Shown here in pieces: positions 1-6,875 of a stretch of DNA of 23,151 nt (positions are counted from its first letter, which is position 1; every line of letters begins with the position of its first letter). The stretch is from MWCR01 sp041665165 (lineage in GTDB: Bacteria; Patescibacteriota; Patescibacteriia; 2-12-FULL-60-25): NCBI GenBank assembly GCA_041665165.1, contig JBAYJJ010000022.1:1-23151 (forward strand). Reading direction: 5' to 3'. Below the pieces are notes generated by a model. It was not told the origin of the DNA, ran no database searches, and saw nothing but the letters and a program-made list of their open reading frames with translations. The translations under genes were made by a program, and so were the position numbers.

Positions 1-73
1 AAGCGCTGCTCCAACCGATTCGTGCATACTTCTTCGTCATCGTAGCCCGCTGCATCTAACTCGCTACGCAAAA

Positions 74-102
74 CCCGCAGGATAATCCTACGGGCTTTTT
101 TT
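74..102 (+). terminator. Rho-independent terminator for a gene left of the window
   Basis: The arms CCCG-C-AGGA and TCCT-A-CGGG pair around a TAA loop with one internal mismatch, and seven T follow a C. It would end a plus-strand transcript coming from outside the window. Positions 1-73 contain no gene I can support. Confidence 0.6.
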
Positions 103-107
103 ATCGC

Positions 108-140
108 GCAAAAAATCCACCGCGACGGTGGGTTTTTTGC
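108..140. terminator. Bidirectional Rho-independent terminator
   Basis: CCACCG and CGGTGG pair perfectly around a CGA loop. An A-run lies on one side and a T-run on the other, so both strands see a stem followed by U's. On the minus strand it lies just after the stop codon of the zinc-ribbon gene and is its natural terminator. Confidence 0.8.
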
Positions 141-154
141 ATAAAACCTAAGTT

Positions 155-745
155 TTATTTCTTCTTTTTGGCTGCAGCCTTTTTCTTGGCTGGTTTTTCT
201 GGCGCTTCCACCTTTGCGTCAATGGCTTTTTCATCAAGCTCGATTTCTGTTGGCTTGAGGATCTTCAAGATAGCATCAAGTTTTGAATTCACTATCTTGA
301 ACTGTTCCTTGGTCTGCTCGGTATTGCTGTTTTTGGCCGTATCGCTTCCAGCGAAACAAGCTTTGCAATATACCGGCTTAGAACCATTCGGGCGGAAGGG
401 CACCTCGCATGAGGAGCCGCATTTTTCGCACACAGCTTTGAACAAAGGCTTTTGGTCAAATGAGCTGCGCGATTCCCTGCTCTCAAAACGGTCTCCGCCG
501 CGGCCTTCAAAACGGCGCGGGCTGGGGTTCTCGTCTTTCTTAAAACAATTGCTGCAGAACACTGGCCTGCTGCCAGTTGGCCTAAAAGGCACTTCGCAGT
601 CTTTGCCGCATTCGCTGCAGACTGCTTCATACATGGTCGGTTTATCAAAATCCCGACCGCCTGAGCGCTCCCAGGGCTTGCTTGAACCGAACTTTTTCTT
701 GTCGGTCCATCCGCCTGAACTATTTCCTCTGTTTGGTGGTCTCAT
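155..745 (-). CDS. Zinc-ribbon protein with two CxxC-x17-CxxC domains
   Basis: 196 aa with two copies of the same zinc-binding module. In the first, C43 and C46 pair with C64 and C67; in the second, C106 and C109 pair with C127 and C130. Both modules share the core EVPFRP.GS+PV.C between the cysteine pairs, so they are an internal duplication. The region before and between them is rich in R, G and S. The C-terminal third has a short helical, possibly coiled-coil stretch (about 145-165) and ends in a run of Ala and Lys (PAKKKAAAKKKK). CxxC_CxxC zinc proteins of this layout are very common in Patescibacteria, where their function is unknown. The basic tail and RG-rich linkers make nucleic-acid binding plausible, but that is inference. 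The gene stands alone and ends in the bidirectional terminator downstream. Confidence 0.85.
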   Translation of the reverse strand: MRPPNRGNSSGGWTDKKKFGSSKPWERSGGRDFDKPTMYEAVCSECGKDCEVPFRPTGSRPVFCSNCFKKDENPSPRRFEGRGGDRFESRESRSSFDQKPLFKAVCEKCGSSCEVPFRPNGSKPVYCKACFAGSDTAKNSNTEQTKEQFKIVNSKLDAILKILKPTEIELDEKAIDAKVEAPEKPAKKKAAAKKKK

Positions 746-819
746 ATTTAGTTATCTCTGCGTTTATCAGAGTTGACGAAGCATAGCACAGATTGTGTGA
801 AAAGGCAAGGGCTTTGGCC

Positions 820-1446
820 CTAGATATTGGATGAATCAAGCAGGTGCGATACTGGAATCATGGTCAGCCAGAACAGCATGGCTGCTGTAGCGTTCAAAAA
901 AGCAATGCCGATTGAGATGATGAATATCCCGGCAAAAGCCAGGGGCCGGTAGAGTTCTGTGTTTATCGTGTGTTTGCTTGTGTTCGGGTCCAATATACCG
1001 GGTTTGCTTTGGGCGTAAAGCCACACGAAAAACGAGCACATGCTTGCGATAGCCATGATTGATGCATAAAAGATGGTGGCCGTGGAATTTCCCAGCTCGC
1101 TGATCAATGATGTGGGAAACGGCATGAATGCAATGACCATCAGGAGCAAAAGGTTCAGCCAAATCAAGTTCGTGTCATAGCCCACGATATATCTGAATTT
1201 GCGGTGATGGCTTATCCAGAATGTGCCGATGGATAAAAAGCCGATCAGATATGCGCTATATTCCGGCCAGAGCGCCAACAGCTGCTTGCTGAGGTCTGCC
1301 TTAGGCCCGGCGGGCAATTGGATATTCAGGACAAGCAAGGTGATGGCAAAAGCGAACAAAGCGTCGCTGAAAAATATAAAACGATCCAACCCGGTTTTAT
1401 CCATATGGACAACCGATGTCTCATTATTGCTTTTTCTAGTTTTCAT
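820..1446 (-). CDS. TMEM175-like (DUF1211) integral membrane protein, putative potassium channel
   Basis: 208 aa, strongly hydrophobic, with about six membrane segments. The first segment carries the family signature RFIFFSDALFAFAITLLVL (from residue 22), containing the FSDA.FA..ITLL motif. In TMEM175 proteins this is the pore-lining first helix that selects K+. Later segments lie at about 58-75, 90-115, 120-140, 168-185 and 185-202. Length matches a single-repeat bacterial TMEM175, which assembles as a tetramer in the cytoplasmic membrane. The start at 1446 fits a perfect TATAAT ending 7 nt upstream, which would give a leaderless mRNA; an in-frame ATG at residue 15 (MDKTGL) is the alternative. 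No Shine-Dalgarno is visible. Family call is firm, ion specificity is inferred. Confidence 0.85.
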   Translation of the reverse strand: MKTRKSNNETSVVHMDKTGLDRFIFFSDALFAFAITLLVLNIQLPAGPKADLSKQLLALWPEYSAYLIGFLSIGTFWISHHRKFRYIVGYDTNLIWLNLLLLMVIAFMPFPTSLISELGNSTATIFYASIMAIASMCSFFVWLYAQSKPGILDPNTSKHTINTELYRPLAFAGIFIISIGIAFLNATAAMLFWLTMIPVSHLLDSSNI

Positions 1447-1453
1447 GTCTCAT

Positions 1454-1482
1454 ATTATACAACCATTCAAAAATCACGTCAT
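1454..1482 (-). promoter_or_regulatory. Sigma-70 promoter of the TMEM175-like gene
   Basis: On the minus strand: -35 ATGACG (1482-1477), a 17-nt spacer and a perfect -10 TATAAT (1459-1454). The -10 lies 7 nt before the ATG at 1446, so transcription would start at or next to the start codon. The -35 lies inside the terminator stem of the upstream GH3 gene. Confidence 0.7.
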
Positions 1483-1497
1483 CAGATGGGGACGTAA
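1469..1497 (-). terminator. Terminator of the GH3 gene, overlapping the next promoter
   Basis: On the minus strand TTACGTC (1497-1491) pairs with GACGTGA (1480-1474) in 7 bp including one G-U pair, around a 10-nt loop. Five T follow (1473-1469). It begins 15 nt after the GH3 stop codon and shares its sequence with the -35 of the TMEM175-like gene. Confidence 0.6.
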
Positions 1498-1512
1498 TTC
1501 TTACGATCAATT

Positions 1513-3336
1513 TTAGTAGTTCCATTTTACCGGCAAGACGCCGGTAAACGGATAAAGCCCGAACAACACATCCGTGATGCCTTCCCCTTCTCCTCCCGGC
1601 AACCATGAGGCGATTATAGCGTCCCATTCTTTAGAATACGGGGAAATATCAAGCGGCCTGCCAGAAATTATTATAACTACTATTTTTTTACTTTTTGCCT
1701 TTATTTTTTTAATAGCCGATAGGTCCTCTGGGCTTAATTTTGGATTTGCTTCGTCTCCCCAGCCTTCGGCATAGGGCTTTTCGCCGACAACGGCAATTCC
1801 AACATCTGCTGAACTGTCGCCAATGGAAAAGTGGCCTTTTTCATCATATTCGACTTCTGTATTTTTAGATACTGTATTTTTTATCGCTTCAAGTATGGTG
1901 GTGCCCGAAATGGAATTATTGCCATCAACGCCTTGCCACTCCACTGTCCAGCCTCCTGCCTGGCGGCCTAAATTGTTCGCTGCTGATCCGCCGACTAAAA
2001 TTTTGCCTAATGACGGAGCTAGCGGCAAGATGAAGTTTTTATTTTTTAACAATACTTGAGATTTTCTTACGGCTTCCCTGGCCAAAGCACGATTCTCGTC
2101 GCTGCCGATGACAGACAGTCCTGCTGGCTCGGCTGGGGGGCGATCAAACAAGCCCGTCTCAAATTTTACCGTCAAAATCCTTTTTACGGCATCGTCTATT
2201 CGCTCTTTTTTTATGTCGCCGTTAGATACGGCTTTCTGCATGTTAGACATGAAATCTTTATATTCAAACGGCGTCATCACCATATCAATACCTGCATTGA
2301 TTGCAACTACTAAAGATTCATATCTGCTGGGCGAGACCATATACACCCCGTACCAATCGGAGACTAAAAATCCAGAAAATCCTAGTTCGTTTTTTAATAT
2401 CTCCGTCAGAAGATGATGATTGGAAGAATTCGTTTTTCCTTTCCAACTGGCTGTACTGACCATGATGGCCCGCGCTCCTCCTGCTACAGCTTCTTGAAAA
2501 GGGACTAAATGGACCTGGCGCAAAGTTTTTTCGTCTAGAGAAATGTTTCCCTCTTCCAGTTTGAAATTTTTATTTCGAGCAGTCCCATACTCCATAGCTC
2601 CTCCGCCAATAAAATGTTTGGGATTAGCCAATACATTCAAATAACCATTTGGATGCTCCTGAGTGCCTTCTAGATAAGCCACACCCAATTTCGCCACATT
2701 CGCAGTATCTGATCCAAAAGTCTCATAAGTTTTGCCCCAACGAATATCTTTAGCGACATCAAGATTGGGGGCATAATTCCAATAAATCCCTGTTGCCGCC
2801 ACTTCTTCTGCAGTCGCTTTTGCGACACGCGACACTAAATCCGGGTCTATGGTTGCCCCCAGCCCGATAAAATGAGGAAAAATTGTAGCTCCAGAAACAT
2901 TGCCATTGCCATGAATCGCGTCAGTTCCGTACAAGAGAGGTATTCCTAAACAAGTTTTTTTTGCCGCAGCCTGGAAGCTATTTACCATCTGCAGCCAAGC
3001 TAGTGGGGTATTTTGTTCTGGCCCCGCACCGCCTCCGCTCAAAAGCGCCCCTAAATTATACCGTGTAATGTCGCTTAGGTCGTGAATGCTATTTTTTTCG
3101 ATCAAAACCATCTGGCCGATTTTTTCCCAATCATTCATTCTGCCCATTAAATCATTCACTCTATCTTGGGTAGGCAGAGCAGGGTTTAGATATGGCAAGT
3201 TTTTTTGTCTGCACTTCTCAGATAAGCTATTGTCAGATGGAGTTATGTATTTGTTTTTTAATGCAACCAAACCTATGCCTGAAGCTAGGATAATCAGTAA
3301 AACCAAACCAATCTTCAGAATAGGTATTTTTTTCAT
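1513..3336 (-). CDS. Membrane-anchored glycoside hydrolase family 3 (beta-glucosidase/exo-glucanase type)
   Basis: 607 aa. Residues 5-25 form an N-terminal signal anchor, so the enzyme acts outside the cytoplasmic membrane. The (beta/alpha)8 domain spans about 55-400 and carries GTDAIHG (137-143), the substrate-binding KHFIGGG (240-246) and the nucleophile loop LVSDWYG with D327. The second alpha/beta domain spans about 415-600 and carries VVGEKPYAEGWGD; E524 is the likely acid/base because it matches the GE.PY.E..GD site of plant ExoI-type enzymes. The family removes glucose from beta-glucan or cello-oligosaccharide ends. The protein stops at FTGVLPVKWNY, where relatives usually continue about 40-50 residues to a final YG.GL segment; I found no continuation in other frames. 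The start gives a clean Lys-rich signal anchor. A weak TTGAAT-N17-TAGTCT lies 9 nt upstream. Substrate is not predictable from sequence. Confidence 0.92.
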   Translation of the reverse strand: MKKIPILKIGLVLLIILASGIGLVALKNKYITPSDNSLSEKCRQKNLPYLNPALPTQDRVNDLMGRMNDWEKIGQMVLIEKNSIHDLSDITRYNLGALLSGGGAGPEQNTPLAWLQMVNSFQAAAKKTCLGIPLLYGTDAIHGNGNVSGATIFPHFIGLGATIDPDLVSRVAKATAEEVAATGIYWNYAPNLDVAKDIRWGKTYETFGSDTANVAKLGVAYLEGTQEHPNGYLNVLANPKHFIGGGAMEYGTARNKNFKLEEGNISLDEKTLRQVHLVPFQEAVAGGARAIMVSTASWKGKTNSSNHHLLTEILKNELGFSGFLVSDWYGVYMVSPSRYESLVVAINAGIDMVMTPFEYKDFMSNMQKAVSNGDIKKERIDDAVKRILTVKFETGLFDRPPAEPAGLSVIGSDENRALAREAVRKSQVLLKNKNFILPLAPSLGKILVGGSAANNLGRQAGGWTVEWQGVDGNNSISGTTILEAIKNTVSKNTEVEYDEKGHFSIGDSSADVGIAVVGEKPYAEGWGDEANPKLSPEDLSAIKKIKAKSKKIVVIIISGRPLDISPYSKEWDAIIASWLPGGEGEGITDVLFGLYPFTGVLPVKWNY

Positions 3337-3399
3337 GCTTTCATAAGACTATCATTGGATAGCCCAAGATTCAATGGCTCTGCGTCATCAATTTATGCG

Positions 3400-4155
3400 C
3401 TAGTTCCCCGTGATTTTTTTCGCTTCGGTTGTCGTTGTCCCTTCTTGGCCCACTGTCACAGACTTGACCATTCCAATGCCCTTCACCCACCACTCAGTGG
3501 TCGTCTGAGTCGTTGCCGGGATATTGCCGATTTTAGCGGCTGAAGTCGTTGTACGTTTTACTTCTACTTTTATTGCTTTAAACGTCCCAGCCGGCACAGT
3601 GACCGACTCTTCGCTGATGGCACGGCTCTTTTCAGTCGTGGTCATTTTGATTGAGCCTAGGCCAGCGGCCGCACCGCCTTCCAAATCCATTTGGATGGTT
3701 TCAGAATGGTTCCATGTTGAGCCGGCTTTCACATCTGCCGGCATGGATGTGCCTTCTGAAGATATGACAGTTGTCTTGAACGTGGTGCCTTCTGCAGCAG
3801 CTCCGAGGCTGGACGAACCCTTTAGCGCCACTGAACCGCTAGCACAATCAGCCGTCATGTCAGCCGTGGCGCCGTCCCCGAGCTCCGCGCGGATTGTAGC
3901 CGTGGTACCAACGACTTTGACGGTTCGGATCGTGTAATCCGAACTCTCAACTGCTTTGTTCGTCGAGCTTTCATGATATGTAATGGCCATGCCAGACTTA
4001 AAAGGATAATACGGATTGCCGCACTCGTCCGAGGCCGTTGTGCTTGGCCCGCCTGTTTCGTTTGTGGATACAGACGCCTTCGGCCCGCAGCCTGCGCCGA
4101 CGAGCGTGAGCGCTGCGAAGATGAGCGGAGTAAGAATGAGATATTTGTAACGCAT
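3400..4155 (-). CDS. Secreted lipoprotein with a TapB/DUF3108-like beta domain
   Basis: 251 aa. The N-terminus is a lipoprotein signal peptide: basic MRYKY, a hydrophobic stretch to residue 19 and a lipobox-like VGAGC with the lipidated cysteine at 23. A Ser/Thr-rich linker (about 28-44) leads into a beta-rich, Thr/Ala-rich domain. That domain has the order seen in TapB/DUF3108-type outer-surface proteins: an early YYPFKSGMAITY (about 49-60), a VTVPAGTFKAIKVEV strand pair (about 187-201) and a late TTEWWVKGIGMVKS (about 219-232). These families are sheet-rich surface proteins without known catalysis. The gene lies 63 nt upstream of the GH3 gene on the same strand, so they may be co-expressed. 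Lipoprotein call is firm; the domain match is from memory of the pattern. Confidence 0.75.
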   Translation of the reverse strand: MRYKYLILTPLIFAALTLVGAGCGPKASVSTNETGGPSTTASDECGNPYYPFKSGMAITYHESSTNKAVESSDYTIRTVKVVGTTATIRAELGDGATADMTADCASGSVALKGSSSLGAAAEGTTFKTTVISSEGTSMPADVKAGSTWNHSETIQMDLEGGAAAGLGSIKMTTTEKSRAISEESVTVPAGTFKAIKVEVKRTTTSAAKIGNIPATTQTTTEWWVKGIGMVKSVTVGQEGTTTTEAKKITGN

Positions 4156-4171
4156 ATTAAGGAAAAAAATA

Positions 4172-4200
4172 ATTATAATGTGATTATCATATCATGACCA
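4172..4200 (-). promoter_or_regulatory. Probable promoter of the lipoprotein gene
   Basis: On the minus strand a perfect TATAAT (4177-4172) is preceded at 17 nt by TGGTCA (4200-4195), a partial -35. The -10 lies 16 nt before the ATG. The leader contains no Shine-Dalgarno. Confidence 0.5.
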
Positions 4201-4212
4201 AGAATACGGTAC

Positions 4213-4242
4213 AAAAAAACCTCCATTTACTGAGGGTTTTTT
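4213..4242 (-). terminator. Strong terminator, probably the original tRNA-Asn terminator
   Basis: On the minus strand an A-run, CCTC, an 8-nt loop, GAGG and seven T form a textbook terminator, reinforced by A-T pairing of the flanks. It now serves the 165-aa nuclease gene, 53 nt away. It also lies only 3 nt beyond a 16-bp copy of the tRNA-Asn 3' end (4246-4261), the place expected for a tRNA terminator. Confidence 0.8.
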
Positions 4243-4245
4243 ACG

Positions 4246-4261
4246 TGGCTCCGGGGGTGGG
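4246..4261. repeat. Distal attachment site: copy of the tRNA-Asn 3' end
   Basis: The 16 bases TGGCTCCGGGGGTGGG are identical to 6835-6850. There they encode exactly the CCA, discriminator, 3' acceptor strand and 3' T-stem strand of tRNA-Asn. Identity stops at both ends, and the rest of the tRNA is absent here. Confidence 0.8.
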
Positions 4262-4295
4262 TGCCCTCTATTGCTTCGTTCTAAAACGTGAAGAT

Positions 4296-4793
4296 TCAGC
4301 TTATAGGGTGATTTTCTACTGTCCCGTCCGCGTGTATTATTTTAATCTCTACGGATTCTTCTATATGAACCGTATCATGTTTACCAATAAAAATTTTATT
4401 AAGAAAACGCAAGACGAAATCTGAGCAGTCACTTTCTGGCGTCATATGGACGGTGACAATAGATTCTCCAGAAGCAATTTTTTTCGCGCCTTCTTGAAGC
4501 CCAATAGGAGTCACAATAATTCCACCAACTGCGCCAGTGTCTTGAATGCGAAAAGCAATAGCGGCTACTTCTTCCTGTTTAATTTTACTATTCGTATATC
4601 TCCTGCACTCAATTAGCAGAAAGCCTGTACCATTCTGGCAAATTCCTTTACCATCAATCTCCCAAAGCGTACCGGAGTTTCCTGCTACTTTTTGTTTACC
4701 CTGAACATCTTCTAAGCCAAACTCGGCTCTCATTTGGTTAAGCAAAAAGCAAGCAACTTCTTCATAGGTCTTCCATGCCGGCTGTTTAGTCAT
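4296..4793 (-). CDS. Mrr-like PD-(D/E)XK restriction endonuclease domain protein
   Basis: 165 aa. An N-terminal helical part (1-30) is followed by a nuclease-like core: WEIDGKG (about 44-50) supplies the acidic residue, FLLIECRRY (about 58-66) gives the E-x-K/R strand, and a Q/E-rich helix then leads to AVGGIIVTPIGLQEGAKKIA (about 88-107). The last segment is typical of the Mrr fold, where a GI-V strand is followed by a helix with GA..A. The catalytic lysine is replaced by Arg (ECR rather than ECK), so activity is uncertain. The family cleaves foreign or modified DNA. It is the last gene of the island, 13 nt after the 126-aa gene and followed by a strong terminator. No Shine-Dalgarno precedes the ATG. 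Confidence 0.7.
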   Translation of the reverse strand: MTKQPAWKTYEEVACFLLNQMRAEFGLEDVQGKQKVAGNSGTLWEIDGKGICQNGTGFLLIECRRYTNSKIKQEEVAAIAFRIQDTGAVGGIIVTPIGLQEGAKKIASGESIVTVHMTPESDCSDFVLRFLNKIFIGKHDTVHIEESVEIKIIHADGTVENHPIS

Positions 4794-4806
4794 ATGAACC
4801 TGAAAT

Positions 4807-5187
4807 TTATTTTAAAGAGTTGCTATCTATACTATTTAATTTTAAATTTATCCTAAGCCAATTACTCTGCGCATCCTTAAGTTTGACAAGAATAGAGCCC
4901 CTTAGCATTGGATCGTTGAGTTGAAACGCTATCCTCTGCAACGCTTTTTCATCTTTTTCGTAAAAATTAAGATAATCAATCGTTTTTTGTATTAATTCAG
5001 CTGTAGAATAATTTTTATTGTCGTAATATTGTTTGGAGACTATATTTAATGCCTCTTCAAAATCTTCTTTTGGAAAAGGCAAAAATGATTCAGGAATTGA
5101 GGCTAAGAATAGTGCGAATAACTTATCATGGAATTCCATGTAGTTTTGCCAAACTTTGTACAATTTCGTTGCTTCTTCGAGTGTCAT
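4807..5187 (-). CDS. Hypothetical small helical protein of the island
   Basis: 126 aa, no recognised family. The sequence is nearly all alpha-helical by composition, rich in Leu, Lys, Glu, Asn and Tyr, without signal peptide, membrane segment or cysteines. It lies between two putative nuclease genes on the same strand, 13 nt upstream of the Mrr-like gene and 108 nt after the 273-aa gene. It could be a regulator, an immunity partner or a structural subunit; nothing in the sequence decides. Strong A+T bias matches the rest of the island. Confidence 0.6.
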   Translation of the reverse strand: MTLEEATKLYKVWQNYMEFHDKLFALFLASIPESFLPFPKEDFEEALNIVSKQYYDNKNYSTAELIQKTIDYLNFYEKDEKALQRIAFQLNDPMLRGSILVKLKDAQSNWLRINLKLNSIDSNSLK

Positions 5188-5295
5188 ATTTTGATTATTT
5201 TGTTGAAGAGTTAAAGGCTGGTTATGATGAAATCATAGCGAGACTGACATCAGAAAGTTTGGAACTCTACTTCTCCACTCGTTGGCTAATTATCT

Positions 5296-6117
5296 TTAGG
5301 TTCTATTCTTTTCCCTCATGTAGTTTGCATAAATTGTAGCATCGTCGTCGAGAGCAGAAAGGAAGACGGGGATATTATTTTGATCTATCACATCAAGTAA
5401 AAAATATTGCTCAGAGGGGACACTGATTCTATTAATATAAGAGTAATTGACTTCAATTTGAAAATGGTTTGTTATTTTTCCAAAGCCAGATTTCGCGTCA
5501 GGTTCACGTCTGAATGTTCTTTCGAGATCATTTATTATTATTACAGGGTAGTCGACAGTGTCTTGATTGCCAGACCGAGAATGCTCTCTCTGAAATATGA
5601 GGGCATTTAAGCTGCCATTCATCGCCTGATAAAAGGAGTCGGGTTTATCTTTTGAGCTATTAAATACCTGCCATAATTTTGCGGCGTTTTTTTTGAGCAG
5701 ATAATGATGCGGCTTGGCCGGGCTGGATGTTCCTCCTTCAAGATAATAGTCCTGAGCACCGTAAAGTAAGCCATTACTCTTTAACAAGTTTTTGGCTCGG
5801 CCATAGTCCTTTGCCTCAAACCAAAATAGCGTTGGTTCAGTGAGATATTTGCATTCAATAAAAAGGCGTAATGTAAAATTGCCAATATTGTTGCCAAGTA
5901 AATTATTAACAGGGTATTGTTTTTTTGCGATCAGATCCACTTCGCGGGATAGGTTCGTGGCTGGATCGCTGTAGTAAGGGCTTATTGTTACCTGCCAATC
6001 CTCGGCACGTAATATGTTTGCTATTCGGATATGAAAATCATGGCCACTCGAATGAAGAACCTGTTCAATCTTCTGATTGTCTGTTAGGCCTTTATCTCGG
6101 GCTTTTTCTTTGCTCAT
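5296..6117 (-). CDS. PD-(D/E)XK nuclease-like protein
   Basis: 273 aa. The N-terminal half fits a restriction-endonuclease-like fold. A helix with HDFHIRIANIL (about 26-36) is followed by the strand WQVTISPYY, then REVDLIAKK (about 58-66) with the metal-binding Asp, then LRLFIECKY (about 83-91) with the E-x-K pair. The D-Xn-ExK arrangement is complete, so it is predicted active. The C-terminal half has no recognised domain; YPVIIINDLER and a late hydrophobic strand suggest further alpha/beta structure. Proteins of this type occur near restriction and other defence genes. It starts 9 nt after the stop of the 212-aa membrane gene, so the two are almost certainly co-transcribed. Family assignment rests on the motif spacing only. 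Confidence 0.7.
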   Translation of the reverse strand: MSKEKARDKGLTDNQKIEQVLHSSGHDFHIRIANILRAEDWQVTISPYYSDPATNLSREVDLIAKKQYPVNNLLGNNIGNFTLRLFIECKYLTEPTLFWFEAKDYGRAKNLLKSNGLLYGAQDYYLEGGTSSPAKPHHYLLKKNAAKLWQVFNSSKDKPDSFYQAMNGSLNALIFQREHSRSGNQDTVDYPVIIINDLERTFRREPDAKSGFGKITNHFQIEVNYSYINRISVPSEQYFLLDVIDQNNIPVFLSALDDDATIYANYMREKNRT

Positions 6118-6126
6118 GTAAGTATT

Positions 6127-6765
6127 TTATTCCATCTTTGCCACTTTTTTTAACTTCAGCCCAATAGATGAAGTTATGATTGTAGGAACGTCTGACAATA
6201 GCAACGCGAGTCTCTCCTTGGGAAGGTTGGGTAGAAACCAATATATTTCATCGTGAACTATTTTTGTAATCTGCTCTTTATGTTTTGAATAATCGCTATG
6301 CAGGTCGGTGAAGCTGACGGGGTTATCTTTGTATTTATCAGCCAATTCGATGAGTTTATTTTGCATGCCGATGGTTGTGGTTTCGCGTGCACGATCTTGC
6401 AATGCAATAATAGTATTGATTTGAGTATCAATCAGTTTTGACGATTGATAGAATCTATAAAGCACGTCGATCTCATCCCTATTCAGAACCCTCGTAAATA
6501 AATGTGCATAGTTGGCCCAACTATTTCCTATAAGAAGAGGGACTGGATTTCCAAGCGCACCAGTTGATTTTAATTGATTGATTTTGCTCTCTGCATTTCG
6601 TACCTCCATCAAAATTACTCTTGCGGCTTTCGTTCTTTCATCTGATTTTTGACGATAAAATAATACAATTGCAACAATAGCTGTAAGTATTGTAGTCAAA
6701 GAAACGAAGAAGCTTGTATTGAAGAAGCCAAAAATGGAAGCAAGATTCATAAGGCGGACTATCAA
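6127..6765 (-). CDS. Hypothetical protein with one N-terminal membrane segment
   Basis: 212 aa, no recognised family. Residues 9-36 are strongly hydrophobic and end at the basic YRQKSDERTKAAR, so the protein is likely anchored with its body in the cytoplasm. The body (40-200) is predicted helical, with possible coiled-coil parts around 45-65 and 110-150. The listed start is the first ATG; M6 at 6750 (MNLASIFG) would work equally well, and neither has a Shine-Dalgarno. It is the first gene of the island next to the tRNA and is followed after 9 nt by the PD-(D/E)XK gene. A membrane protein paired with a nuclease recalls defence modules, but this is inference. Confidence 0.65.
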   Translation of the reverse strand: MIVRLMNLASIFGFFNTSFFVSLTTILTAIVAIVLFYRQKSDERTKAARVILMEVRNAESKINQLKSTGALGNPVPLLIGNSWANYAHLFTRVLNRDEIDVLYRFYQSSKLIDTQINTIIALQDRARETTTIGMQNKLIELADKYKDNPVSFTDLHSDYSKHKEQITKIVHDEIYWFLPNLPKERLALLLSDVPTIITSSIGLKLKKVAKME

Positions 6766-6824
6766 TCACTATTTCACCAATTTTTTGATGCGCTAGTGAT
6801 TGACAGTGTCTGGGTCGCCAGACA
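6762..6824. repeat. Two inverted repeats between the tRNA and the island genes
   Basis: TCAATCACTA (6762-6771) and TAGTGATTGA (6794-6803) are perfect 10-bp inverted repeats. Next to them TGTCTGG-GTCG-CCAGACA (6807-6824) is a perfect 7-bp stem with a 4-nt loop. No U-run follows on the minus strand, so this is a poor terminator. Its place beside the attachment core would suit recombinase arm-binding sites, an inference. Confidence 0.5.
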
Positions 6825-6834
6825 TTGTCGTTCA

Positions 6835-6850
6835 TGGCTCCGGGGGTGGG
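6835..6850. repeat. Proximal attachment site inside tRNA-Asn
   Basis: Same 16 bases as 4246-4261. Here they are the functional 3' end of the tRNA, from the 3' T-stem strand through CCA. Confidence 0.8.
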
Positions 6851-6875
6851 GATCGAACCCACGACCAAAAGATTA

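Larger units (their letters stand above)
4246..6850. mobile_element. Putative integrated island at the tRNA-Asn 3' end
   Basis: This segment is bounded by 16-bp direct repeats of the tRNA-Asn 3' end, the classical footprint of tyrosine-recombinase integration. The tRNA stays whole at the right end. At the left end the duplicate fragment abuts a strong terminator, as expected if the insertion pushed the tRNA away from it. It carries four genes, all reading away from the tRNA: a membrane protein, a PD-(D/E)XK protein, a small helical protein and an Mrr-like nuclease. These are visibly more A+T-rich than the flanking genes. No integrase, relaxase or replication gene is present, so it is either a satellite moved by a recombinase in trans or a decayed element. 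Confidence 0.7.

Noticed and set aside
1..59. Short open frames at the left edge: a plus-strand tail ending at 57-59 and a minus-strand start at 40 or 55.
   Set aside because: Each is under 20 codons, none has a recognisable sequence or Shine-Dalgarno, and they contradict each other. The plus-strand terminator at 74-102 only shows that some transcript ends there.
1436..1627. A 63-codon minus-strand frame across the GH3 end as a frameshifted C-terminus.
   Set aside because: Its sequence shows none of the final GH3 motifs and runs through the terminator into the next gene's start.
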